Assembly: GCF_022662375.1 (NCBI RefSeq)
Contig: NZ_JAKNQL010000006.1
Coordinates: 1 to 64,000 of the forward strand
Direction: 5' to 3'
From: Pseudomonas sp. CROZ-RG-20F-R04-15
GTDB lineage: Bacteria; Pseudomonadota; Gammaproteobacteria; Pseudomonadales; Pseudomonadaceae
DNA: 64,000 nt
The notes beneath the pieces were generated by a model. That model was not told where the DNA came from. It saw only the letters and a list, made by a program, of their open reading frames with translations, and did no database searches. The position numbers and the translations under genes are program-made. Positions within the stretch are counted from its first letter, which is position 1. Each line of letters begins with the position of its first letter. Positions 52,401 to 60,382 of this stretch are shown one piece after another.

Positions 52401-52609
52401 TCATGGGTGTGGTGCCACTGGTGTTCTCCAGCGGTGCCGGTGCCGAGATGCGTCATGCCATGGGTGTGGCGGTGTTCTCCGGGATGCTCGGGGTGACCTT
52501 CTTCGGTCTGTTGCTGACGCCAGTGTTCTACGTACTGATCCGTAACTTTGTCGAACGCGGCGAAGCCCGCAAAGCGGCCAAAGCTCTGAAACTGGAGGCG
52601 CAACAATGA
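49430..52609 (+). CDS. mexF: RND efflux pump MexF
   Basis: 1059 residues, close to P. aeruginosa MexF (1062). Inner-membrane proton/drug antiporter with 12 helices and two large periplasmic loops. N-terminus MNFSQFFISRPIFAAVLSLLILIAG; the proton-relay acidic pair is in LAIGIVVDDAIVVVENVER and the lysine in LVGLACKNAILIVEFAKDK. It lies 15 bases after mexE and overlaps the oprN start by 4 bases, so the three genes are one operon. Confidence 0.98.
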   Translation: MNFSQFFISRPIFAAVLSLLILIAGAISLFQLPISEYPEVVPPTVVVRANFPGANPKVIGETVAAPLEQAITGVENMLYMSSQSTADGKITLTITFALGTDLDNAQVQVQNRVTRTEPKLPEEVTRIGITVDKASPDLTMVVHLTSPDKRYDMLYLSNYAILNIKDELARLNGVGDVQLFGMGDYSLRVWLDPNKTASRNLTATDVVTAIREQNRQVAAGQLGAPPAPNAQSFQLSVNTQGRLVSEEEFENIIIRAGDNGEITRLKDIARVELGSSQYALRSLLDNQPAVAIPIFQRPGSNAIDISNEVRGKMDELKKNFPQGMDYSIVYDPTIFVRGSIEAVVHTLFEALILVVLVVILFLQTWRASIIPLVAVPVSLIGTFAVMHLFGFSLNALSLFGLVLAIGIVVDDAIVVVENVERNIELGLNPVEATKRAMREVTGPIVATALVLCAVFIPAAFISGLTGQFYKQFALTIAISTVISAFNSLTLSPALAAVLLKSHDAPKDRFSKVLDKIFGGWLFRPFNRFFDRASHGYVGTVRRVIRGSGIALLLYAGLMVLTFFGFSSTPTGFVPGQDKQYLVAFAQLPDASSLDRTEDVIKRMSELALKQPGVESAVAFPGLSINGFTNSPNAGIVFVTLKPFDERKDPSMSAGAIAGALNGQYANIQEAYMAIFPPPPVQGLGTIGGFRLQIEDRGNLGYDELYKETMNIINKSHSVPELAGLFTSYTVNVPQVDAAIDREKAKTHGVAVSDIFDTLQIYLGSLYANDFNRFGRTYQVNVQAEQQFRLESDQIGQLKVRNNKGEMIPLATFIKVSDTSGPDRVMHYNGFITAEINGAAAPGYSSGQAEKAIEKLLKDELPNGMTYEWTDLTYQQILSGNTALFVFPLCVLLAFLVLAAQYESWSLPLAVILIVPMTLLSAITGVIISGGDNNIFTQIGLIVLVGLACKNAILIVEFAKDKQEEGLDPLAAVLEACRLRLRPILMTSFAFIMGVVPLVFSSGAGAEMRHAMGVAVFSGMLGVTFFGLLLTPVFYVLIRNFVERGEARKAAKALKLEAQQ

Positions 52610-54027
52610 GTCTGAAAGTCTTCCTGCCGAGTCTGCTGGTGCTGGCTCTCAGCGCCTGCGCTGTCGGCCCCGACTACAAGACCCCAGCCACGGAGGCGGC
52701 CAACATTACGGCTGCCACCGACGGCGCCGCCGGGCAAAAGAACTTCGACCGTTCGAAATTCGAAGGCATCTGGTGGCAGCAATTCGATGATCCGACCCTC
52801 AACCAGTTGGTGACCCAGTCGCTGCAAGGCAACCGTGAACTGCGCGTGGCGTTCGCCCGCTGGAAAGCCGCCCGGGCGATCCGCGACGACGCCAACAACG
52901 ACGCGATGCCGACCATCACCAGCCGCGCCAGCAGTGATCTGGCCAAGGGGCAAATCCCCGGCCAGACCACCAACCGGGTCAATAGCGAACGCTATGACCT
53001 CGGTCTGGACATGGCCTGGGAGCTTGACCTGTTCGGGCGCATCCAGCGCAATCTGGAAGCCAGTGACGCCGATCAGCAAGCGGCCGAAGCCGATCTGTAC
53101 CAACTGCAAGTCACCATGATTGCCGAACTGGTCGACGCTTACGGTCAACTGCGTGGCGCCCAACTGCGCGAGAAGATCGCCGTGGCCAACCTGAACAACC
53201 AGCAGGAGTCGCGCAAGATCACCATCAGCCTGCGTGACGCTGGCGTTGGCGATCAGCTCGATGTCGAGCGTGCCGACGCACGTCTGGCCTCGGTCGAAGC
53301 CAGCGTGCCGCAATTGCAGGCGGAACAGGTTCGGCAGAAAAACCGTATCGCTACCCTCTTGGGTGAACGTCCGGACAAGCTGACCGTCGGTCTGAGCCCG
53401 AAAGACCTGCCGGCGATTGCCAAGGCCTTGCCAATCGGTGATCCGGGGGAACTGCTACAACGTCGCCCGGACATCCTCAGCGCCGAACGCAAACTGGCTT
53501 CGGCCACCGCGCGCATTGGCGTGGCGAAAGCCGACCTGTTCCCACGAGTCAGCCTCAGCGGCTTCCTCGGCTGGACCGCCGGACGTGGTTCGCAGATCGG
53601 TTCCTCGGCGGCCAACGCCTGGGCACTCGGCCCGAGCATCACCTGGGCGGCGTTCGACCTTGGCAGCGTGCGTGCCCGTTTGCGCGGCGCCGATGCCGAT
53701 GCCGAAGGCGCACTGGCGACTTACGAGCAACAAGTGCTGCTGGCACTGGAAGAGTCGGAAAACGCCTTCAGCGATTACGGCAAACGTCAGCAGCGCCTGA
53801 TCTCGCTGATCCGTCAAAGCGAATCAAGCCGCAAGGCTGCCGACCTCGCTGAAATCCGCTATCGCGAGGGTACGACTGACTTCCTCGTGCTGCTCGACGC
53901 CCAGCGTGAACGCCTGAACGCCGAAGACAGCCAGGCTCAGGCCGAAGTCGACCTGTATCGCGGCATCGTTGCAATTTACAAGGCCCTTGGCGGCGGCTGG
54001 CAACCGGAGACAGTGGCCAGCAAGTAA
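52606..54027 (+). CDS. oprN: RND efflux outer membrane lipoprotein OprN
   Basis: 473 residues, NodT/OprM family. The lipobox LSACAVGPDY (Cys18) marks a lipoprotein, and two outer-membrane-efflux repeats follow with SLSGFLGWTAG and the C-terminal EIRYREGTTDFLVLLDAQRERLNAEDS. It forms the exit duct for MexEF. The start ATG overlaps the mexF stop (ATGA). Confidence 0.97.
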   Translation: MSLKVFLPSLLVLALSACAVGPDYKTPATEAANITAATDGAAGQKNFDRSKFEGIWWQQFDDPTLNQLVTQSLQGNRELRVAFARWKAARAIRDDANNDAMPTITSRASSDLAKGQIPGQTTNRVNSERYDLGLDMAWELDLFGRIQRNLEASDADQQAAEADLYQLQVTMIAELVDAYGQLRGAQLREKIAVANLNNQQESRKITISLRDAGVGDQLDVERADARLASVEASVPQLQAEQVRQKNRIATLLGERPDKLTVGLSPKDLPAIAKALPIGDPGELLQRRPDILSAERKLASATARIGVAKADLFPRVSLSGFLGWTAGRGSQIGSSAANAWALGPSITWAAFDLGSVRARLRGADADAEGALATYEQQVLLALEESENAFSDYGKRQQRLISLIRQSESSRKAADLAEIRYREGTTDFLVLLDAQRERLNAEDSQAQAEVDLYRGIVAIYKALGGGWQPETVASK

Positions 54028-54076
54028 TCGATTGTTAAAGAGCTCCTTTGGTTGGCCGCAACCAACCAAATTTTTT

Positions 54077-54111
54077 GCCCCGCGTATCATTCGGTCGCGG
54101 GGCTTTTTTTT
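54077..54111 (+). terminator. Rho-independent terminator after oprN
   Basis: GCCCCGCG (54077-54084) pairs with CGCGGGGC (54096-54103), followed by T8. It ends the mexEF-oprN transcript. Confidence 0.95.
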
Positions 54112-54133
54112 GACTTTTGATCAATGAAGTCTT

Positions 54134-54220
54134 GTGGGAGCGAGCCTGCTCGCGAATGCGGTGTGGCAGGCGAGACCATCGGGGCTGATCCAATGCTTTC
54201 GCGAGCAGGCTCGCTCCCAC
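54134..54220. repeat. REP pair (inverted) between oprN and the AaeA-like gene
   Basis: GTGGGAGCGAGCCTGCTCGC at 54134 and its inverted partner TTCGCGAGCAGGCTCGCTCC at 54198, same family as the other REP pairs, between two convergent transcripts. Confidence 0.85.
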
Positions 54221-54224
54221 AGGG

Positions 54225-55190
54225 TTAACGGTGTTCTTCAGATTGAGAGTTTTCCAGCACGGTGACGGTCGCTGTGGTGCCTGCACGCAAGCGATCCTTG
54301 CCGGCATAGTCGCCATCGATGTCGATCCGCACTGGCACCCGCTGCGCCAGTTTCACCCAGGTGTAACTCGGATTGATGTTGGCCAGTAACCGGCTGCCCG
54401 GCGCGTTTTCCCGGTCGGCAATGGCGAAGGCAATGCTTTGCACGGTGCCGCCGAAGGTTTCCCCGCTCATCAACTGAACGCGTACCCGATCACCCTCCAC
54501 GATTCGTGGCAGTTTGGTTTCTTCGAAGTAACCACTGATATAGAACGAATCGCTGTCAACCAGCGCCAACAACGCGCCGCCACTCACTGCGTAGTCACCT
54601 TCGCGAGTCAGCAGGTTAGTGACATAGCCGCTGACCGGGGATTCGACACGGGTGCGCTGCAAATCCAGTTCGGCCTGGGTCAACGCGGCAATCGCCAGTT
54701 GCACATTAGCCTCGGCCAGACCGAGATTTGCCTGATTGCGTAACAGGTCGGCCTGAGCCACCGCCACATCGGTACTGGATTTTTCCCATTCTTCCCCGGA
54801 AATCGCGAAACCCTGCTTGAGCGTGCGTCGCCGACGTTCTTCGCTTTGCCGCTGTTTGAGCAAGGCTTCGCTGGCAACGATGGCCGCTCGCGATTGCCCC
54901 AGCGTTGCCTTGGCCACTTCGACCTCGCGGCGCGAGTGCTCCACCGCCAGGCGGTAACGCGCCGGGTCGATCTCCATCAGCAACTGGCCCTTGTCGACAT
55001 GCTGATTGTCCTGCACCGCGAGGCGGACAATGCGCCCGGAAACGTCCGCCGACAGCGTCACCACATCCGCCCTCACCCGGGCATCGCGAGTCCACGGCGC
55101 GCGGGTGTAATGCTCCCAGGCAAACCAGCCGAGTACGATCGCCAGCAACACCACCGCCAGCGTGATCAATCGCGTGAATAACACTTTCAA
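54225..55190 (-). CDS. AaeA/EmrA-like efflux membrane fusion protein
   Basis: 321 residues, HlyD family. One N-terminal membrane helix (LITLAVVLLAIVLGWFAWEHYTRAPWTRDARVRADVV), then the barrel-sandwich halves around a coiled coil (RQSEERRRRTLKQGFAISGEEWEKSSTDVAVAQ), as in AaeA/EmrA. With the FUSC protein and the DUF1656 protein it should form an aromatic-acid type efflux system. It starts 4 bases after the DUF1656 stop. Confidence 0.92.
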   Translation of the reverse strand: MKVLFTRLITLAVVLLAIVLGWFAWEHYTRAPWTRDARVRADVVTLSADVSGRIVRLAVQDNQHVDKGQLLMEIDPARYRLAVEHSRREVEVAKATLGQSRAAIVASEALLKQRQSEERRRRTLKQGFAISGEEWEKSSTDVAVAQADLLRNQANLGLAEANVQLAIAALTQAELDLQRTRVESPVSGYVTNLLTREGDYAVSGGALLALVDSDSFYISGYFEETKLPRIVEGDRVRVQLMSGETFGGTVQSIAFAIADRENAPGSRLLANINPSYTWVKLAQRVPVRIDIDGDYAGKDRLRAGTTATVTVLENSQSEEHR

Positions 55191-55194
55191 GGCA

Positions 55195-55395
55195 TCAGGC
55201 TCCCATCAGCAAAATCAACGTGGCACAGACGCAGGCATACAAGGCGCCTTCGAACAGCGCTTCATGCCAGACCAGACGCAATACACCCAGGCGCCGCAAT
55301 CCCCAGTCCAGCACCATGAATATCGGTATGGCCAACAATAGCGCCTGGGCAATGGGCGGCATGTAGACGCCGCCGATCTCGAAATCAATGGGCAA
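55195..55395 (-). CDS. DUF1656 (AaeX-like) small membrane protein
   Basis: 66 residues from a TTG start at 55395, which has AAGGAG seven bases upstream and gives the family N-terminus MPIDFEIGGVYMPPIAQ; a longer frame from 55437 lies inside the FUSC gene. Two membrane helices (QALLLAIPIFMVLDWGL; FEGALYACVCATLILLMG). AaeX-type proteins accompany AaeA/AaeB pumps; role unknown. The start overlaps the FUSC stop by 11 bases. Confidence 0.88.
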   Translation of the reverse strand: MPIDFEIGGVYMPPIAQALLLAIPIFMVLDWGLRRLGVLRLVWHEALFEGALYACVCATLILLMGA

Positions 55396-57532
55396 GGGCT
55401 GCTTCTCCTTCCGGAACAGAACGCTGCAGGGTTTCACCGTGGCGCTGCAGAAATGACACGACGATCAACAAGGCCACGCGCATACGGAACAGTGACCACA
55501 CATGCTCATGGCTGGCGACGTGCAACCCGTCCAGTTCATCGCCTAATACCTGCAGTGTGTCCAGCAAGGGTGCCAGTTGAACGTCCTGCCGCCCGGCCAC
55601 AAAGCGCCCGGTCTTGCGCAACGCCGAAGACAGGCGCTGAGTGAAGGTGTCGGTCAGCAGCGCGTTGTTCTGGGCCTGTTGTCGCAACTGGTGTATCGCT
55701 ACGCCCAGTGCTACGCAGGCCAGGCTGATCTCGTACAGTTGCTGCGTGGCGCGGCTGTTTACCGCAGGCAGCAGGCCAAGCATGCTGGTCAGGCGATCGA
55801 CCATGCGGCTTTCGAAGGCAAATTGCTGTTCATCGGTGGCCGGCAACTTGCTCAAGGCATACACCTGTTCGCGTGCTTCGTTGTACAAACGGCGAATTCG
55901 CAGCGCCGGGCGGAACGGGAAAATCCACGCGTAGACGATCAACGCCAGCATCGCCGCGCTGACATAGGCGCCGGCAAACTCGAACCATTGAATGGCGGTG
56001 TTCTGCCCGGTACCGACATTCTGCGGGCCGATCATCAGGAAGCTCGACAAGCCCAGCCCCATACCGATACCGGCTGTCGCAGGGCTCGCCAGTCCCACCG
56101 CGATGACATACAACAACGGCGCGATCATCAGCGCCAGCGGCTCGAAGTCACTGATCGAGGGCACCAGCATGAACTGATAGAGCGCCGACACCAGCAACGC
56201 CAGTCCCAACCCCCGTGCGTAACTCTGCGCCGCCAGCAAGGGTCGCGGAAACGTCGCCATCAGCGAACAGAGGATACCGACCAGAATCATCCCGCCACGG
56301 GCGCCGTCCCACGCAGTTTCGATCCAGATCAGCCCCGCCACCAGCAACGCAGTGAAGGCACGGATGGCATTCATCGAGGCCAGGGTGAAATCCAGGTGCA
56401 GCGGGCTCGCCTGACCGCGATAGAGGCAACTGGCTTCACGCCCTTCCTGAATGGCATCGCTCAACTCAAGGATCTGTTCGAGTTGCTGAAGTAGCCTCGC
56501 CTGCTCCCAGCGCAACGCCCACGCCAGGGAGCGCAGCGTGGCACTCATGTCCTCGGTCAACTGCTCGGCCTCATAGGCCAGGTCATCGAATTGCTTCTGC
56601 AGGGTGATGAAACGATGGCGGGCATCGGCCGATACCGAGCGTCCCTGCTCCGCCAATTGATCAAGCACCGCGAGCTCTTCGGCGCGCAGCCGCTGGACGT
56701 CCAGTGGCAGATCGCCCTCCCAACGCTCGGTGAGCAGTTGCCGCTGATGCCGCAACGCCGTCAGCCGCGAGGTGAGCAACATCAACTGATTGCCGAGCAA
56801 CAGCACCAGGTTGTTGGCGCTGCGCAAACGTGGTGCATCGAAATACAAGTGCCGACGCAAACCTTCAAGTGCGCTGATCTCGCCGAGCAACTGCATTTGC
56901 CGGCGCTGGAACTCGGCCTCGCTTTCTTCCGTACGCAGCACCGCCGCAGCGTGGCTGGCGGCGAGTTTGATCACCTGATCAACCTTGGCGAAATATCCCT
57001 TGGCCACGGCTTGCGGGCGAGCCGTCAGCAGACTGACCACACAGACGCACGCCACGGCCAGCAAGGTCTCGGTGACGCGGGTAACCGCCAGCAGAAATGT
57101 ACCGTCCTGATCCGGAATCGCCAGCAATGCCACCACCACTGCCGTGTAACCACTGAGCACAAACGCCTGCGAACTGGTGTAGCGCAGCAACGTGCCACCT
57201 GCCGTACACAGCGCCAGCCACAGGGCCAGGGTGGTGATGAATGGCAGCGGCGCCTGGGGGAAAATGGCCATGATCAACACCGCCACCGCCGCTCCGAGGG
57301 TCGTGCCGATGACCTGACCGAAACTGCGCGCCAGCGCCATACCGGCCAGCGGCTGGCTGACAATGACCACCGCCATGATCGACCACTTGGGCTGATCGAG
57401 GTCGAACAGAAACGCCAGATACAAGGTCAGCAACCCCGCCGCAATGGTTCGCAGGGCAAACAGCAGAACGGCCTGACCGGGGTGGATCACTGCCTTGAAA
57501 TAATTGAACAGGGCTTGCATGGGCACACTCAT
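55385..57532 (-). CDS. FUSC-family (AaeB-like) efflux permease
   Basis: 715 residues from the ATG at 57532; Met5 (57520) is an alternative and the upstream extension lacks support. Two six-helix membrane blocks (about 10-180 and 370-530) separated by a long soluble helical region, the pattern of FUSC/AaeB pumps. Likely exports aromatic carboxylic acids or related compounds through AaeA-like partner. First gene of the minus-strand three-gene set, divergent from the TPR gene. Confidence 0.92.
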   Translation of the reverse strand: MSVPMQALFNYFKAVIHPGQAVLLFALRTIAAGLLTLYLAFLFDLDQPKWSIMAVVIVSQPLAGMALARSFGQVIGTTLGAAVAVLIMAIFPQAPLPFITTLALWLALCTAGGTLLRYTSSQAFVLSGYTAVVVALLAIPDQDGTFLLAVTRVTETLLAVACVCVVSLLTARPQAVAKGYFAKVDQVIKLAASHAAAVLRTEESEAEFQRRQMQLLGEISALEGLRRHLYFDAPRLRSANNLVLLLGNQLMLLTSRLTALRHQRQLLTERWEGDLPLDVQRLRAEELAVLDQLAEQGRSVSADARHRFITLQKQFDDLAYEAEQLTEDMSATLRSLAWALRWEQARLLQQLEQILELSDAIQEGREASCLYRGQASPLHLDFTLASMNAIRAFTALLVAGLIWIETAWDGARGGMILVGILCSLMATFPRPLLAAQSYARGLGLALLVSALYQFMLVPSISDFEPLALMIAPLLYVIAVGLASPATAGIGMGLGLSSFLMIGPQNVGTGQNTAIQWFEFAGAYVSAAMLALIVYAWIFPFRPALRIRRLYNEAREQVYALSKLPATDEQQFAFESRMVDRLTSMLGLLPAVNSRATQQLYEISLACVALGVAIHQLRQQAQNNALLTDTFTQRLSSALRKTGRFVAGRQDVQLAPLLDTLQVLGDELDGLHVASHEHVWSLFRMRVALLIVVSFLQRHGETLQRSVPEGEAALAH

Positions 57533-57691
57533 CGAAACGACTTCTGCAAGCGTAGACACTGCATCGAAAGCCTGACGGGTAACTGAGTCGACACAGCGTG
57601 TAGGGCGATTCGCATGCACAGGGTTTGACTCGTGGGCCGAGCTGACCGAAGCTTGCCGCTCTGCTCAAGTACGCCTGTTTCGGAAACCTGC

Positions 57692-58747
57692 ATGCCTCAG
57701 TCTCGCCGCTACCTGCTTATCAGCCTGGGCCTTGTGCTTGTCATCAGCGTGGCCTGGTTGTCCGTGCGCAGCACCGCCCCGGTCATTCCCGACGCGATCA
57801 AGCACGGCTACAGCGAGGCGTTGAATGCCGCGCGCACGGGTGAGCCGGGCGCGGCGCGTCAGTTGTATCAACAGTTGGGCCGCCCGGACATCTCGGTCAA
57901 ACGACGCGTGTGGCTGCACGGCGAGCTGCCCAACTACCCGAGCCCGCAAGCGTTGAAACTGGCCGATACGGACCTGCAGAACGAAGCCCCCGAAGTACGG
58001 CTGGCGGCGATAAAAAGCGTGGTGGGACTGGTGCCGGGCGGACAACGCAGCCTGTTGCTCGGGCCGATGCTCGAAGATGAAGATCAAACCGTGCGTTTTG
58101 CCGCTATCAACGCCCTGCTCGGCCTGACGCCGGATGAGCTGGGCCTGTATTTCGCACCGCTGCAACAAGCGATTGATGGCTGGGAACAGACTCTCAAGGC
58201 GCAGCCCGAAAGCGCTGCCAACTACGCACAACTGGCTCGCCTGCATATCCACAACGCGGAACTCAAAGAGGCACAGGTCGCACTCGACAACACGCTGCGC
58301 CTGGAGCCTGGCAACCTGTCCGCGCTGGTGATGCAGATCGATGTCCTCGACCGCCAGGGCCAAAGCGATGCCGCCCGGCAATTGCTGGTCAAACAACTCA
58401 AGGCACAACCTGATTCGGCCTATCTGCAACACGCGCTCGGTCTCTGGCTGTTGCACCACGATCAGCGCGAATACGCCCTGCTCGGCTTGTCCAAAGCCGT
58501 CGAGCTTGAGCCCGACAACAAGGATTATCGCTACGACCTCGCCACCACCCTGCACAGCGCCGAAGAACTGGAAGCGGCGCAAAAGCAGTTGCAGGAAATC
58601 GTCCAGCGTCACCCCGCCGACCGCAAAGCGCGGGTGTTGCTGATCAATTACTGGAAAGAAAGCGGCCAACTGCAGAATGTGCAGATTCTGTTGGCGCAGC
58701 TTGAGCAGCTCAATCCGGATGATCCGGCGCTGCAACAAGGCCTCTGA
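57692..58747 (+). CDS. Membrane-anchored TPR protein
   Basis: 351 residues from the ATG at 57692. N-terminal membrane anchor (YLLISLGLVLVISVAWLSV), a HEAT-like segment at about 100-145 (EVRLAAIKSVVGLVPGGQRSLLLGPMLEDEDQTVRFAAINALLGL) and four or more tetratricopeptide repeats at about 170-350. Probably periplasmic, mediating protein contacts. Partner unknown. The C-terminal TPR layout resembles tails of multi-haem cytochrome proteins, but no CXXCH motif is present. 132 bases separate it from the KaiC-like gene. Confidence 0.88.
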   Translation: MPQSRRYLLISLGLVLVISVAWLSVRSTAPVIPDAIKHGYSEALNAARTGEPGAARQLYQQLGRPDISVKRRVWLHGELPNYPSPQALKLADTDLQNEAPEVRLAAIKSVVGLVPGGQRSLLLGPMLEDEDQTVRFAAINALLGLTPDELGLYFAPLQQAIDGWEQTLKAQPESAANYAQLARLHIHNAELKEAQVALDNTLRLEPGNLSALVMQIDVLDRQGQSDAARQLLVKQLKAQPDSAYLQHALGLWLLHHDQREYALLGLSKAVELEPDNKDYRYDLATTLHSAEELEAAQKQLQEIVQRHPADRKARVLLINYWKESGQLQNVQILLAQLEQLNPDDPALQQGL

Positions 58748-58879
58748 CGCACTTTCGACAGCTCATCCGACACATCCCGCAAGGAATTTCGGAACTGCCA
58801 TCACGCCGCAGGGTCAAGTTAGTCAGGCCGTTCGATTCAGTCGACGGCCTCGCTTCCCTTAGTCATGAGAGGGCATTTT

Positions 58880-60382
58880 TTGTCTACTTCTAACGAGTTG
58901 ATCAGTGCGAAAGCCGCTACCGGCATTGTGGGTCTGGATGACATCCTCGCCGGTGGTTTGTCTCGCGGTCATGTTTTCTTGCTGGAGGGTGAGCCCGGAA
59001 CCGGCAAAACCACGGTCGCTTTGCATTTTCTCCTGGCCGGCGCGAAAGCCGGCGAACGCTCGTTGTACATCACGCTCTCGGAAACCGAGCGCGAACTGAG
59101 GCAAGGGGCGTTGTCCCACGGCTGGACGCTGGATGACAACATCAACATCTTCGAGTTGACGCCCCCGGAAAGCCTGCTCAATGCCGAACACCAGCAAAGC
59201 CTGCTGTATTCCTCCGACCTGGAGCTGGGCGAAGCCACCAAGCAGATTTTCGAGGCGGTGGAGCGCTTCAAACCGACGAGAGTCGTGCTCGACAGCCTGT
59301 CGGAGATCCGTTTACTCGCGCAAAGCTCGTTGCGCTATCGCCGGCAGATTCTGGCGATCAAGCATTACTTCGTGCGCTACAACGCCACGGTCGTACTGCT
59401 TGACGACCTGACCACCGAGTCCCTCGACAAGACTGTGCACAGCGTTGCGCACGGGGTGATTCGTCTGGAGGAACTGACCCCTAACTATGGCGCCGAGCGG
59501 CGCCGCGTGCGGGTGGTCAAGTACCGTGGCCAGAAGTATCGCGGTGGTTTTCACGACTTCACCATCATGGGCGATGGCGTGCATGTGTTCCCACGGCTGG
59601 TGGCGGCTGAACACCGCGGCGAGTATGCGCGCTTGCAGTTGACCAGCGGCATCGCGGAACTGGACGCCCTGCTCGGCGGCGGTATCGAGACCGGTTCCAG
59701 CACGCTGATTCTCGGCCCTGCCGGCACCGGCAAATCGTTGATCTCGATGATCTTCGCCGCCGCTGCCGTGGGTCGTGGCGAAAAAGCCGCGCTGTTTATC
59801 TTCGATGAAGAACTCGGCCTGCTGTTCGAACGCATGAAGAACATCGGCATCGATCTCAAGGCGTTGCAGGCCACCGGCAATCTGATGATCGAGCAGGTCG
59901 ACGCCGCCGAACTGTCGCCGGGCGAGTTCTCCCATCGCGTGCGGCGTTGCGTCGATGAGGGCGAAATCAAAACCGTGGTCATCGACAGCATCAATGGCTA
60001 TCAGGCGGCAATGCCGGAAGAAAACGCGCTGGTCCTGCACATGCACGAGCTGCTGCTGTACCTCAACCGCAAAGGCGCGGCGACGTTCATGACGGTCGCC
60101 CAACATGGGCTGGTGGGCGACATGCAAGCGCCAGTCGACATTACTTATCTGGCTGACACGGTGATTCTGTTGCGCTATTTCGAAGCACTGGGCAAAGTCC
60201 GCCGCGCGATTTCCATCATCAAGAAACGCACCGGCAGCCACGAATCAACCATTCGTGAGTACCGCATTTCCACGCAAGGCATGACCATCGGTGAACCGCT
60301 GGAAGCCTTTCAGGGCGTGCTGCGGGGCGTCCCTACTTACCTCGGCGCGAGTAATCCGCTGCTTCAGGAAGCGTCCTTGTGA
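58880..60382 (+). CDS. KaiC-like double-domain ATPase
   Basis: 500 residues from a TTG at 58880, preceded by GAGAGGG six bases upstream; an ATG at 58865 gives 505 residues but has no ribosome site. Two RecA-type domains, with Walker A motifs GEPGTGKTT (37-45) and GPAGTGKS (279-286), and acidic residues TLSETE and FDEEL where KaiC has its catalytic Glu pairs. The second-domain autophosphorylation site (Ser-Thr in cyanobacterial KaiC) reads Thr422-Tyr423 (VDITYLADT). There is no kaiA or kaiB in the window. Its stop overlaps the start of the following kinase (GTGA), so the two are probably one signalling unit. Confidence 0.93.
   Translation: MSTSNELISAKAATGIVGLDDILAGGLSRGHVFLLEGEPGTGKTTVALHFLLAGAKAGERSLYITLSETERELRQGALSHGWTLDDNINIFELTPPESLLNAEHQQSLLYSSDLELGEATKQIFEAVERFKPTRVVLDSLSEIRLLAQSSLRYRRQILAIKHYFVRYNATVVLLDDLTTESLDKTVHSVAHGVIRLEELTPNYGAERRRVRVVKYRGQKYRGGFHDFTIMGDGVHVFPRLVAAEHRGEYARLQLTSGIAELDALLGGGIETGSSTLILGPAGTGKSLISMIFAAAAVGRGEKAALFIFDEELGLLFERMKNIGIDLKALQATGNLMIEQVDAAELSPGEFSHRVRRCVDEGEIKTVVIDSINGYQAAMPEENALVLHMHELLLYLNRKGAATFMTVAQHGLVGDMQAPVDITYLADTVILLRYFEALGKVRRAISIIKKRTGSHESTIREYRISTQGMTIGEPLEAFQGVLRGVPTYLGASNPLLQEASL

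Noticed and set aside
49865..52606. A 913-codon minus-strand open frame opposite mexF
   Set aside because: His/Gln/Arg-rich shadow translation of the mexF coding strand; no start signal or family match.
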